Source of the DNA: JBOGFC01 sp050742155
GTDB taxonomy: Bacteria > Actinomycetota > Acidimicrobiia > Spongiisociales > JALYHC01
Length of the DNA stretch: 19,172 nt
Direction: 5' to 3'
NCBI GenBank assembly: GCA_050742155.1
Contig: JBOGFC010000169.1
Span: forward strand, 1 to 19,172
Below are positions 6,584-14,212 of the stretch, piece after piece. Under the pieces are notes generated by a model. The model worked only from the letters and a program-made list of their open reading frames with translations. It searched no databases and was not told where the DNA came from. Made by a program: the position numbers and the translations under genes. Each line of letters opens with the position of its first letter. Positions within the stretch are counted from its first letter, which is position 1.

Positions 6584-7243
6584 GTGCTCCCCATAGCCGT
6601 CCTGGTGTCCGGGACGGGATCCAACTTGCAGGCCATCCTCGATGCCTCCCGGGCCGACCCCGACTTCGGGGCCCAGGTGGTGGTGGTGATCTCCGACCGT
6701 GCGGGTGTGGGCGCCCTGGAGCGGGCCGCCCGGGCGGGTGTGCCGTCCGAGGTGATCGCCTTCGGCGATTTCCCCGATCGGACGGCTTTCACGGAGGCGG
6801 TCGGTGACGCGGCCGAGAAGCACGATGCCGAGGCGCTGGTGCTGGCCGGCTTCATGCGGGTGCTGGACCGGAAGGCCCTGGAGCGCTTCCCTGAACGGAT
6901 TCTCAACGTTCACCCTTCGCTGCTGCCGGCCTTCCCGGGCGCTCGTCCGGTGCGGGATGCCCTCCGTCACGGGGTGAAGGTGACCGGGGTCACCGTCCAC
7001 CTGGTGGACGAGGAGGTGGACCACGGGCCCATCATCGCCCAGCGCGTGGTGGAGGTGGTGCCCGGCGACTCCGAGGCCACCCTCCACGCCCGTATTCAGG
7101 CAGAAGAGCACCGCCTCTACCCGCAGGTGGTCAAGGCGCTGGCCCACCGGCGGCTGCGGGTGGAGGGCCGCCTGGTGACCTGGGAGGGCTCCTTGGAGTT
7201 CCCTCCCCCTTTGGGGGAGGCTCAGGGAGGGGGCGATAGATGA
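6584..7243 (+). CDS. purN: Phosphoribosylglycinamide formyltransferase (GART)
   Basis: Transfers the formyl group of 10-formyl-tetrahydrofolate to glycinamide ribonucleotide, the third step of de novo purine synthesis. At 219 residues it is slightly longer than most. The N-terminal phosphate-binding motif is VLVSGTGSNLQAI. The catalytic triad is visible as N108 and H110 in ILNVHPSLLPAFPG and D146 in DEEVDHGPI. The GTG start at 6584 is the only one that precedes this N-terminus closely; it lacks a Shine-Dalgarno. The extra C-terminal tail, EFPPPLGEAQGGGDR, is encoded by a palindromic repeat. The TGA overlaps the purH ATG as ATGA, so purN and purH should be translationally coupled. Its folate cofactor can be made by FolD, encoded two genes downstream. 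Confidence 0.95.
   Translation: MLPIAVLVSGTGSNLQAILDASRADPDFGAQVVVVISDRAGVGALERAARAGVPSEVIAFGDFPDRTAFTEAVGDAAEKHDAEALVLAGFMRVLDRKALERFPERILNVHPSLLPAFPGARPVRDALRHGVKVTGVTVHLVDEEVDHGPIIAQRVVEVVPGDSEATLHARIQAEEHRLYPQVVKALAHRRLRVEGRLVTWEGSLEFPPPLGEAQGGGDR
7202..7233. repeat. GC-rich palindromic repeat, copy in purN tail
   Basis: Arms CCTCCCCC (7202-7209) and GGGGGAGG (7213-7220) around TTT, then CTCAGGGAGGGGG. It shares its core with 5488 and 9560. It encodes the PPPLGE tail of PurN in the same frame as the other copies do. GGGAGGGGG (7225-7233) lies six bases before the purH ATG and is its only plausible Shine-Dalgarno. Confidence 0.85.
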
Positions 7244-8721
7244 GCCGGGTGGCGGTGCGCAGGGCGCTGCTCTCGGTATCCGACAAGCGGGGGTTGGAGG
7301 GCTTTGCCCGGCGCCTGGCGGGAGCCGGCGTGGAGTTGATCTGTTCGGGAGGAACGGCCGAGGCGCTGCGGTCGGCCGGACTGGCCGTCACCGAAGTCAC
7401 CGAGGTGACCGGGTTCCCGGAAATCCTGGGGGGCCGGGTCAAGACCCTCCACCCCTCCATTCACGGGGGCGTGTTGGCCGATCCGGCGGATGAGGTGCTC
7501 GGTGAGTTGGGCATCGAGCCCTTCCAGTTGGTGGTGGTCGATCTCTATCCGTTCGAGGAGGCACCGGCCCTCGAGACCATCGACATCGGCGGCTCGGCGT
7601 TGCTGCGGGCCGCCGCCAAGAACCACGCCTGGGTGGGGGCGGTCTCCTCGCCCGACCAGTACGGGGAGGTGGCCGAGGCGGTGGAGTCGGGCGGGCTGGA
7701 GGAGGAGCTGCGGCTGCGCCTCGCCCACCAGGCGTTCGGCCGGACCGCCGCCTACGACGCCACTATCTCGAACTGGCTCAAGGGGGAGGAGAGCCTTCCG
7801 GAGCGCCTGGTGCTCCCGCTCCGGCGGATTCGCCTGCTCCGGTACGGCGAGAACCCGCATCAGCCGGCCGCCGCCTATCTGCAGCCGGGCCGGGCCGGCT
7901 GGTGGGCCACCGCCCGTCAGCGCCAGGGCAAGGAGCTCTCCTTCAACAACCTGGTCGACGCCGAGGCGGCCTGGCGCCTGGTGGGCGACTTCGATGACCC
8001 GGCGGTGGTGATCGTCAAGCACACCAACCCGTGCGGCGTGGCCGAGCGGGACGATCTGACGAGCGCCTATCGGGCCGCCTGGGAGTGCGATCCCCTCTCC
8101 GCCTTCGGTGGAGTGGTGGCGGTCAACCGGCCGCTCGACGAGGCCACCGCCAAGGAGATCAGGGCCGGTTACCTGGAAGTGGTGGTGGCACCCGAGATCT
8201 CCGGAGAGGCCCTCGAGGTGCTCGCCGCCCGGAAGGGCCTGCGGCTGCTGGAGGCTCCTCTTTCCCTCCGAGGAGGCTGGGAGATGCGGGGAATCGAGGG
8301 GGGGATCCTCATCCAGCAACGAGACTCGACCGAGGACGGAGAGTGGAGCAGCCTCACCCGACCTCCCGGTGCCGAGCAGTGGTCCGACCTTCGGTTCGCC
8401 TGGAAGGTGGCCGCCTTCGCCAAGTCCAACGCGGTGGTGGTGGCCCGGGCGCGAGCCGCGGTGGGAGTGGGGGCCGGCGAGCAGAGCCGGGTGGGGGCCG
8501 CCCAGCGGGCGGTGGCCAAGGCGGGCGAGCGGGCCGGCGGGGCCGTGGCGGCCGCCGACGCCTTCTTCCCCTTCCGGGACGGGATCGACGTGCTCGCCGA
8601 CGCTGGGGTGCGAGCCGTAGTCGCCCCCTCCGGGTCCCGGCGGGACGAGGAGGTGATCGCCGCCGCGCGGGAGCGGGACGTGGCCCTGGTCTTCGCCGGA
8701 AGGCGGCACTTCCGGCATTGA
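7240..8721 (+). CDS. purH: Bifunctional AICAR formyltransferase / IMP cyclohydrolase
   Basis: Catalyses the last two steps of IMP synthesis using 10-formyl-tetrahydrofolate. Residues 1 to about 180 form the MGS-like cyclohydrolase domain (SVSDKRGLEGFA, CSGGTAEAL, VKTLHPSIHGGVLA, VDLYPFE, IDIGGSALLRAAAKNH). The rest is the formyltransferase domain: RYGENPHQPAA (201-211), SFNNLVDAEAAW, K260-H261 in VKHTNPCGVA, DPLSAFGGVVAVNRPLD, KSNAVVVARA and AADAFFPFRDGID. At 493 residues it is somewhat shorter than common bacterial PurH (about 520), partly from a shortened loop after IHGGVLA. Some usually conserved positions differ: GGS for GGP, and GAGEQSRVGA where GAGQMSRVDS is usual. The core residues are present, so activity is expected. 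The ATG overlaps the purN stop; the TGA overlaps the folD TTG. Confidence 0.95.
   Translation: MSRVAVRRALLSVSDKRGLEGFARRLAGAGVELICSGGTAEALRSAGLAVTEVTEVTGFPEILGGRVKTLHPSIHGGVLADPADEVLGELGIEPFQLVVVDLYPFEEAPALETIDIGGSALLRAAAKNHAWVGAVSSPDQYGEVAEAVESGGLEEELRLRLAHQAFGRTAAYDATISNWLKGEESLPERLVLPLRRIRLLRYGENPHQPAAAYLQPGRAGWWATARQRQGKELSFNNLVDAEAAWRLVGDFDDPAVVIVKHTNPCGVAERDDLTSAYRAAWECDPLSAFGGVVAVNRPLDEATAKEIRAGYLEVVVAPEISGEALEVLAARKGLRLLEAPLSLRGGWEMRGIEGGILIQQRDSTEDGEWSSLTRPPGAEQWSDLRFAWKVAAFAKSNAVVVARARAAVGVGAGEQSRVGAAQRAVAKAGERAGGAVAAADAFFPFRDGIDVLADAGVRAVVAPSGSRRDEEVIAAARERDVALVFAGRRHFRH
8695..8716 (+). promoter_or_regulatory. Hairpin immediately before the folD start
   Basis: GCCGGAAG (8695-8702) and CTTCCGGC (8709-8716) are exact inverted repeats with a six-base loop, ending one base before the TTG start of folD. 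The only Shine-Dalgarno-like bases, GGAAGG, lie inside the left arm, so ribosomes terminating on purH would have to melt the stem for folD to initiate. This fits translational coupling. It also encodes the last residues of PurH, so chance in GC-rich coding DNA is possible. Confidence 0.4.
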
Positions 8722-9584
8722 GCGCCCGGATCCTCTCCGGCCGGGAGGCGGCCCGCGCCGTTCGGCAACGAGTGGCCGAGCAGCTGGCACGACTCGGCGC
8801 GCCGGGCAGGGAGGTGGGCCTGGCCAGCGTTTTGGTGGGAGATGATCCCGCCTCTCACCTCTACGTCACCGGCAAACATCGGGCGGCCGAGGAGCTGGGT
8901 ATCCGCTCGTTCGACCACCGGCTTCCGGCCGGCACGGCGCAGGACGAGCTGGAGGCCCTGGTGGAGCGGCTCAACCTCGATCCGCAGGTGGACGGGATCC
9001 TGGTGCAACTGCCGCTCCCCGACCTCGACGAGCAGCGGGTGCTGGAGCTGGTCGATCCTCGCAAGGACGTAGACGGCCTCCACCCGGTCAACCTGGGCCG
9101 CCTGGTCCTGGGCCGTCCCGGCCTGGTCCCGGCCACCCCGCAAGGGGTCATGGCCCTCCTGCACCACTTCCGGATCGCCACCCGTGGCAGGCTGGCCGTG
9201 GTGGTGGGGCGCTCGTTCCTGGTGGGGAGGCCGCTCGCCCTGCTGCTCGGTAGCCGGGGCACCGACGCCACCGTGGTGCAGGCGCACTCGCAGACCCCCG
9301 ACCTGGCCTCGCTCACCCGGCAGGCCGACATTCTCGTCATCGCCATCGGACGGCCGGGATTCATCGGCCCTGAGCACGTCAAGCCGGGAGCCACGGTGGT
9401 CGACGTGGGGATAACCCGGCAAGGCGATCGAGTGCACGGGGACGTCGACTTCGAGGCAGTGGCCGAGGTGGCCGGCGCCATCACTCCGGTTCCCGGGGGA
9501 GTGGGGCCGATGACGGTGGCCATGCTGCTTGCCAACACGGTGGCCGCCGCCGGCGCCTTCCCTCCCCCTTCGGGGGAGGGTTAG
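8718..9584 (+). CDS. folD: Methylenetetrahydrofolate dehydrogenase / methenyltetrahydrofolate cyclohydrolase
   Basis: Interconverts 5,10-methylene-, 5,10-methenyl- and 10-formyl-tetrahydrofolate, and so supplies the one-carbon donor for PurN and PurH. The protein has 288 residues, normal for the family. Motifs: YVTGKHRAAEELGI with the catalytic lysine, VDGILVQLPLP, KDVDGLHPVNLG, the NADP-binding VVVGRSFLVGRPLA, and the C-terminal ITPVPGGVGPMTVAMLL signature. The usual PCTPxG motif reads PATPQG, with cysteine replaced by alanine. I chose TTG at 8718 because it overlaps the purH stop (TTGA) and precedes the family N-terminus by a few residues; there is no ATG or GTG nearby. The tail AFPPPSGEG is encoded by the palindromic repeat at 9560. 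Confidence 0.94.
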   Translation: MSARILSGREAARAVRQRVAEQLARLGAPGREVGLASVLVGDDPASHLYVTGKHRAAEELGIRSFDHRLPAGTAQDELEALVERLNLDPQVDGILVQLPLPDLDEQRVLELVDPRKDVDGLHPVNLGRLVLGRPGLVPATPQGVMALLHHFRIATRGRLAVVVGRSFLVGRPLALLLGSRGTDATVVQAHSQTPDLASLTRQADILVIAIGRPGFIGPEHVKPGATVVDVGITRQGDRVHGDVDFEAVAEVAGAITPVPGGVGPMTVAMLLANTVAAAGAFPPPSGEG

Positions 9585-9593
9585 GGTGGGGGG
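9560..9593. repeat. GC-rich palindromic repeat, copy in folD tail
   Basis: Arms CCCTCCCCC (9560-9568) and GGGGGAGGG (9572-9580) around TTC, then TTAGGGTGGGGGG running straight into the icd ATG at 9594. The copy encodes PPPSGEG and the folD stop codon (TAG 9582-9584), and its G-rich end fills the position where the icd ribosome-binding site should be. Confidence 0.85.
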
Positions 9594-10796
<1,203 letters not shown>

Positions 10797-10803
10797 GTTC
10801 CTT

Positions 10804-10831
10804 TTGCCTTGAGCCGGGCGGCCGTTAAGGT
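10804..10831 (+). promoter_or_regulatory. Likely promoter of the HesB-like gene
   Basis: TTGCCT (10804-10809) and TAAGGT (10826-10831) are spaced by 16 bases, an acceptable -35/-10 pair of actinobacterial form. The predicted start would leave a leader of about 30 bases containing GGGGGA at 10855-10860, nine bases before the ATG at 10869. Confidence 0.45.
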
Positions 10832-10868
10832 CGAGGGGGTCCACGAACCGGAAAGGGGGATCATCCTC

Positions 10869-11156
10869 ATGCTCGGACTTACCGAGAGCGCTGCCGCGCT
10901 CCTCACCGAGGCCCGCCAGTCAGAAGGCGTGCCCGACTCGTACGGAGTGCGGATCTTCGGCGAAAGCGATCCGCAGGGCCAACTCCAGGTGCGCTTGGCC
11001 TTCGCCGAGGAGCCGGAGGAGGGCGATGCGGTGCTCGATCAGCAGGGCACCCAGCTCTTCGTGGCGCCGGAGGTGACCGCACCGTTGCAGGAGAGCCTGA
11101 TCGATGTCGAGCAGGTGGGCGATCGGACCGCCCTGGTGATCCGTTCCCAGGGCTGA
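10869..11156 (+). CDS. HesB/IscA-like domain protein without cysteines
   Basis: A 95-residue protein with the overall pattern of the Fe-S biogenesis (HesB/IscA) fold: an N-terminal LTESAAALLTEA helix, then GVRIF, a central LAFAEEPEEGDAVLDQQGTQLFVAPE segment and a C-terminal strand pair. The three cysteines that bind iron or clusters in true IscA/ErpA proteins are absent; there is no cysteine at all. Cysteine-free relatives of this kind are common in Actinomycetota, where they are variously annotated as HesB-like protein or adhesin, and their function is unsettled, so I do not assign Fe-S assembly. The frame is open upstream to 10809, but ATG 10869 fits the family N-terminus and has a ribosome-binding site. 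Its TGA abuts the stop codon of the convergent lipoprotein gene. Confidence 0.75.
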   Translation: MLGLTESAAALLTEARQSEGVPDSYGVRIFGESDPQGQLQVRLAFAEEPEEGDAVLDQQGTQLFVAPEVTAPLQESLIDVEQVGDRTALVIRSQG

Positions 11157-12287
11157 TCACCACAGCACGACGTAGGCGAGCACCGGGTGGTCGGGGCGCT
11201 CGCTGAAGCCGGTGCCCTCCCGGAAGTCCCACAGCTCCACCCAGTAGGCCAGCCCGTCGGACCGAGTGAAAAGACCGGCGAAGCGGGGCAGCCGGTCGTC
11301 GGAGTACCGCTCCAGGGCCCCCTGGAGGCTCCGGCTCCCGAGGCGGGCGGTGATGGCCGTCGGCAACTCCGGGCCGGCCGGCACGTCGGCGGGTAGGGCG
11401 AAGTACAGGGGCTCGACATGGGCGTACTGAGTGGACAGCTCGCCGACCCGCTGCTCGTCGTATAACGGCTGGTCGGAGAGCACCTCCTGGCTGCCTCGGG
11501 GCGCCCAGGGCTTCCCGGCGGCGAGCTGCTCGGGGGTGGCGCCCAGCCAGCCTTCCACCCAGGCGGCCCGGTCGCCCGGGAGCCACTCGGCCCGGCCCAG
11601 GGCGACCAGCGCCACCGCCTCGGCCATGTCCTCGTCGGGGCCCGTCAGGCTGTACTCGGTGGAAGCCGGCACGCCTTGGGGGAGATGCCAGTCGGGCCGA
11701 AGAGCATCGCCGGCCCGGTCCACCCAGCCGGTGGCGGCTGCGAAGTCGGCCACCAGCTCGGAACCGGCCACCGGGTCCACCTGCTCGACCTCGCCCTGGA
11801 GGGCGGCCCGCACGTATTCGGGGTGCAGACTGAGGAACTGGGCCACGTGGGCCAGCTCGTGCAGGTAGGCGCGGGCCAGGTCGAAGCGGGTGGAGCCGTC
11901 CGGGCTGATCTGGAAGGTGCGGTCGAGCAGGTAGACGTCGGGCCCGATGGTGTAAGCGGCCGCCTCTGCGTGGACCCGGCCCGCCTCCTCGACGGCCGGG
12001 ATCCGTACCACGGTGCGAGGGGTCACGGCCGCCTCCAGGGGCGGGGGCACCTCCTGCAGGGCGCCGGCGATGAGGTCAAGCTCGGCCGGGAGGGGCGGGG
12101 TGTTCTCGCCCACCACCGTGATCCCTTCGAGGGTGCGGCGCCAGTCGACCTCCTCGGGCGGAGGAGCCCCGAGCTGCCGCTGCAGCTCGGGGTCGGTGAG
12201 GTCGAACGAGGTGGGAAGGGTGGAGGTCGACGGTGGGGCCCCCACCGTGCAGGCGGCCAGTGCCAGGAGCAAGACCAGGGTTCGCAT
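11157..12287 (-). CDS. Putative lipoprotein with an HExxH metallopeptidase-like motif
   Basis: A 376-residue protein of unknown function. Residues 1-13 form a short signal peptide ending in LLALAAC, a lipobox with C13 as the lipidated cysteine, so it should be anchored on the outer face of the membrane. The zinc motif is H143-E144-L-A-H147 within YLHELAHVAQF. Candidate third ligands are E177 in SELVAD and E219 or E223 in PDEDMAEAV; the EDxAE pattern downstream of HExxH is typical of secreted zinc peptidases. No family name is recognisable beyond that. The ATG at 12287 has only a weak ribosome-binding site (AAAGAG). It is divergent from mdh across a 98-base gap with a long inverted repeat, and convergent with the HesB-like gene. 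Lipoprotein status is fairly sure; peptidase activity is inference. Confidence 0.75.
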   Translation of the reverse strand: MRTLVLLLALAACTVGAPPSTSTLPTSFDLTDPELQRQLGAPPPEEVDWRRTLEGITVVGENTPPLPAELDLIAGALQEVPPPLEAAVTPRTVVRIPAVEEAGRVHAEAAAYTIGPDVYLLDRTFQISPDGSTRFDLARAYLHELAHVAQFLSLHPEYVRAALQGEVEQVDPVAGSELVADFAAATGWVDRAGDALRPDWHLPQGVPASTEYSLTGPDEDMAEAVALVALGRAEWLPGDRAAWVEGWLGATPEQLAAGKPWAPRGSQEVLSDQPLYDEQRVGELSTQYAHVEPLYFALPADVPAGPELPTAITARLGSRSLQGALERYSDDRLPRFAGLFTRSDGLAYWVELWDFREGTGFSERPDHPVLAYVVLW

Positions 12288-12312
12288 CGCTCTTTGATAC
12301 CACCCGGGATAT

Positions 12313-12367
12313 CTTGTTCTTGTGACGTTTGCTTACCGTATGGGCGGATAACCGTCACAAGAACGAG
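12313..12367. promoter_or_regulatory. Long inverted repeat between divergent lipoprotein and mdh genes
   Basis: CTTGTTCTTGTGACG (12313-12327) and CGTCACAAGAACGAG (12353-12367) are inverted copies matching at 14 of 15 positions, separated by 25 bases. The repeat fills most of the only region that can hold the two divergent promoters, and it ends seven bases before the mdh Shine-Dalgarno. Neither side has a T-run. A pair of operator half-sites for a dimeric or tetrameric regulator is the likeliest reading; I do not recognise the regulator. Confidence 0.6.
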
Positions 12368-12385
12368 TCGAGCTAGGAGACAGCC

Positions 12386-13321
12386 ATGAAGGTGACGGTG
12401 GTGGGGGCCGGCAACTACGGCTCCACATTGGCCAAGAGGCTGGCCGAACAGGACTTGGCAGACGAGGTGGTCATGTTCGACATCGTGGAAGGCTTGCCCC
12501 AGGGCCTGGCCCTGGACATGAACCAGGCCCGCCCGGTGGAGCGTTACCGGACCAGGGTGGTGGGCACCGACGATTACCGGGACACCTCCGGGAGCGAGGT
12601 GGTGGTGATCACCGCCGGGTCGCCCCGCAAGCCGGGCATGAGCCGGATGGACCTCCTGGAGATCAACGCCAAGATCGTCCAGCAGGTCACCGAACAGGTG
12701 ATGGAGCACTCGGCGGAGCCGGTCCTCATCGTCGTGACCAACCCCCTCGACGAGATGACCACGCTGGCCGCCGACGTCTCGGGGTTGCCCCGCGGCAAGG
12801 TGATGGGGCAGGCCGGAATGCTCGACAGTGCCCGCTTCGCCTACTTCATCAGCGAGGCGACCGGCGCCGACATCCTCGAGGTGGAGGCCCTCACGCTGGG
12901 GAGCCACGGCGACACGATGGTCCCGGTCCCCTCGCAGTGCCGGGCGGGAGGCAAGCCGCTCACCGATCTCCTCGAAGGTTCCCAGATCGCCGACGTGGTG
13001 GCGCAGACTCGGGAAGGCGGAGCCGAGATCGTCGGCCTGCTGAAGAAGGGCTCGGCCTACTTCGCCCCGGCGGCCGCCGCGGCGGCCATGGTGCAGGCCG
13101 TCCTTCAGGGTTCGGACCAGGTGATGCCGGTCTGTGCCTGGACCACCGGCCAGTATGGGATTGCCGATGTCTACCTGGGAGTCCCGACTCGTCTGGGGGC
13201 GCGAGGCGTGGAGGAGATCATCGAGCTGCCCCTCGAGGAAGACGAGCTCCGGGCGCTCCGGGAGGCCGCCGAAGCGGTGCGGGCCAAGGTGGGGGAGCTG
13301 GGCGAGGTGCGGCTGGCCTGA
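12386..13321 (+). CDS. mdh: Malate dehydrogenase (LDH-like, NAD-dependent)
   Basis: Interconverts malate and oxaloacetate in the TCA cycle. At 311 residues it belongs to the lactate-dehydrogenase-like malate dehydrogenase group. The NAD-binding motif GAGNYG is at 7-12, with D32 closing the fold and favouring NAD. The substrate loop SPRKPGMSR (79-87) has arginine at the position that separates malate from lactate dehydrogenases. Catalytic residues D147 and R150 are in GMLDSAR, and H174 in GSHGDTMVP. The ATG has AGGAGA five bases upstream. This type is more usual in Chloroflexi, Firmicutes and archaea-like lineages than the MdhA form of Streptomyces or Mycobacterium. A long inverted repeat precedes it. 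Confidence 0.93.
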   Translation: MKVTVVGAGNYGSTLAKRLAEQDLADEVVMFDIVEGLPQGLALDMNQARPVERYRTRVVGTDDYRDTSGSEVVVITAGSPRKPGMSRMDLLEINAKIVQQVTEQVMEHSAEPVLIVVTNPLDEMTTLAADVSGLPRGKVMGQAGMLDSARFAYFISEATGADILEVEALTLGSHGDTMVPVPSQCRAGGKPLTDLLEGSQIADVVAQTREGGAEIVGLLKKGSAYFAPAAAAAAMVQAVLQGSDQVMPVCAWTTGQYGIADVYLGVPTRLGARGVEEIIELPLEEDELRALREAAEAVRAKVGELGEVRLA

Positions 13322-13361
13322 CCCGCCTCGCGAAAAGGCTTATTGCACAAGGCTTTTTGGT

Positions 13362-13390
13362 TTGGGCCGCCCTCTGGTCGGGGTTAGCAT
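13362..13390 (+). promoter_or_regulatory. Likely promoter of the HU gene
   Basis: TTGGGC (13362-13367) and TAGCAT (13385-13390) are spaced by 17 bases. The leader carries a strong AAGGAGG at 13414-13420, eight bases before the ATG. Just upstream, AAGGCTT occurs twice in direct orientation (13335 and 13349) without known meaning. The 107 bases after mdh contain no convincing terminator. Confidence 0.5.
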
Positions 13391-13428
13391 GGCCGGGCTC
13401 TGATGCGCCGACGAAGGAGGTTTAGCGC

Positions 13429-13704
13429 ATGAACAAGAGCGACTTGGTGGACAAGATCGCTGGGAAGACCGGTATGCCCAAGGCGAAGGTGGGGGACGCC
13501 ATCGACGCGGTGTTCGACGAGATCACCAGGGCCCTCTCTCGCGGAGATCGCGTGCAGCTGACCGGGTTCGGGACGTTCGAAGTGCGGGACCGCAAGGCTC
13601 GCCAAGCCCGCAACCCCCAGACCGGACAGCCCATCCAAGTACCGGCCAGCAGGGCTCCGGCCTTCAAAGCCGGTAAGAGCCTCAAGGATTCGGTGAAGAG
13701 GTAG
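13429..13704 (+). CDS. hup: DNA-binding protein HU
   Basis: A 91-residue histone-like nucleoid protein that bends and compacts DNA as a dimer. The full family pattern is present: MNKSDLVDKIA at the N-terminus, the central signature GFGTFEVRDRKARQARNPQT, which includes the DNA-binding arm, then GQPIQVPAS and the C-terminal PAFKAGKSLKDSV. The long Lys/Ala-rich tail seen in mycobacterial and streptomycete HupB/HupS is absent, so it is the short bacterial form. A strong AAGGAGG ribosome-binding site and a probable own promoter suggest high, independent expression. A strong hairpin follows the stop codon. Confidence 0.97.
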   Translation: MNKSDLVDKIAGKTGMPKAKVGDAIDAVFDEITRALSRGDRVQLTGFGTFEVRDRKARQARNPQTGQPIQVPASRAPAFKAGKSLKDSVKR

Positions 13705-13725
13705 CTTCGAGCCTCATTCGTCAGT

Positions 13726-13750
13726 CAGGGGCGGCCGCCGGCCGCCCCTG
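13726..13750. terminator. Bidirectional terminator hairpin between hup and the SCP2 gene
   Basis: CAGGGGCGGCC (13726-13736) and GGCCGCCCCTG (13740-13750) are perfect 11-base inverted repeats around GCC. It lies between two convergent genes, 21 bases after the hup stop and five bases from the SCP2 stop. There is no T-run on either side, as is common for high-GC actinobacterial terminators. Confidence 0.8.
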
Positions 13751-13755
13751 TCGCG

Positions 13756-14145
13756 TCAGTACTCGACCTCGATGTCGGACACCGCGTTGGCGAAGTGCTG
13801 CAGCGCCGCTTGGTGCATCATCAGCTTGGCCAGGTTGCCCTCCACCTTGATCCGGCCGGTGATGAAGGCGCTCTGCGTATTCAGCTCCCCCTTGGAGATG
13901 GCCTCGGCGGTCTCGTAGGTGTTGGTGATCGAGACGTCCGGAGCGTCGAGGACGCCTCTTCGCACCACCGCCTTCCCGTCGGCCACCTGCACGAAGTAGT
14001 CGATGTCGTCCCGCCCGGGGACGTCGGTGACATGAAACTTAAGACTCAGGCTCATCCCCTGGATCGCTCCGCGGAAACCGTCGTGCGAGTTGAGGGCGGC
14101 GGTGACTTCCTCGGCCCATTCCTCGGAGAGGAACTCGACGGCCAC
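13756..14145 (-). CDS. SCP2 sterol-binding-domain protein
   Basis: A 129-residue single-domain protein of the SCP2 fold, which binds sterols, fatty acids or acyl-CoA in a hydrophobic pocket. Supporting features: the N-terminal helix LSEEWAEEVTAALN, a central five-strand pattern (LSLKFHVTDVP, DYFVQVADGKAVVRRG, DVSITNTYETAEAI) and the C-terminal SAFITGRIKVEGNLAKLM block typical of the family. The frame is open to 14181, but the GTG at 14145 has AAAGGAG at proper spacing and removes a charged, non-family extension. There is no signal peptide. It lies downstream of the aldolase gene on the same strand (67-base gap). The physiological ligand cannot be read from the sequence. Confidence 0.85.
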   Translation of the reverse strand: MAVEFLSEEWAEEVTAALNSHDGFRGAIQGMSLSLKFHVTDVPGRDDIDYFVQVADGKAVVRRGVLDAPDVSITNTYETAEAISKGELNTQSAFITGRIKVEGNLAKLMMHQAALQHFANAVSDIEVEY

Positions 14146-14212
14146 GGAGGGCTCCTTTCGTCGCTGGCGGGAGGGTAGCAAGCCGCATTCCCCGGTCGCC
14201 CGGCGCGCGCTC

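Noticed and set aside
8031..8717. Upstream extension of folD within purH
   Set aside because: It is the out-of-frame reading of purH with Arg/Gly-rich composition; FolD homology begins at 8718.
13335..13355. Direct repeat AAGGCTT separated by 14 bases after mdh, considered as a terminator
   Set aside because: The two copies are direct, not inverted, so no hairpin forms; kept only as a remark.
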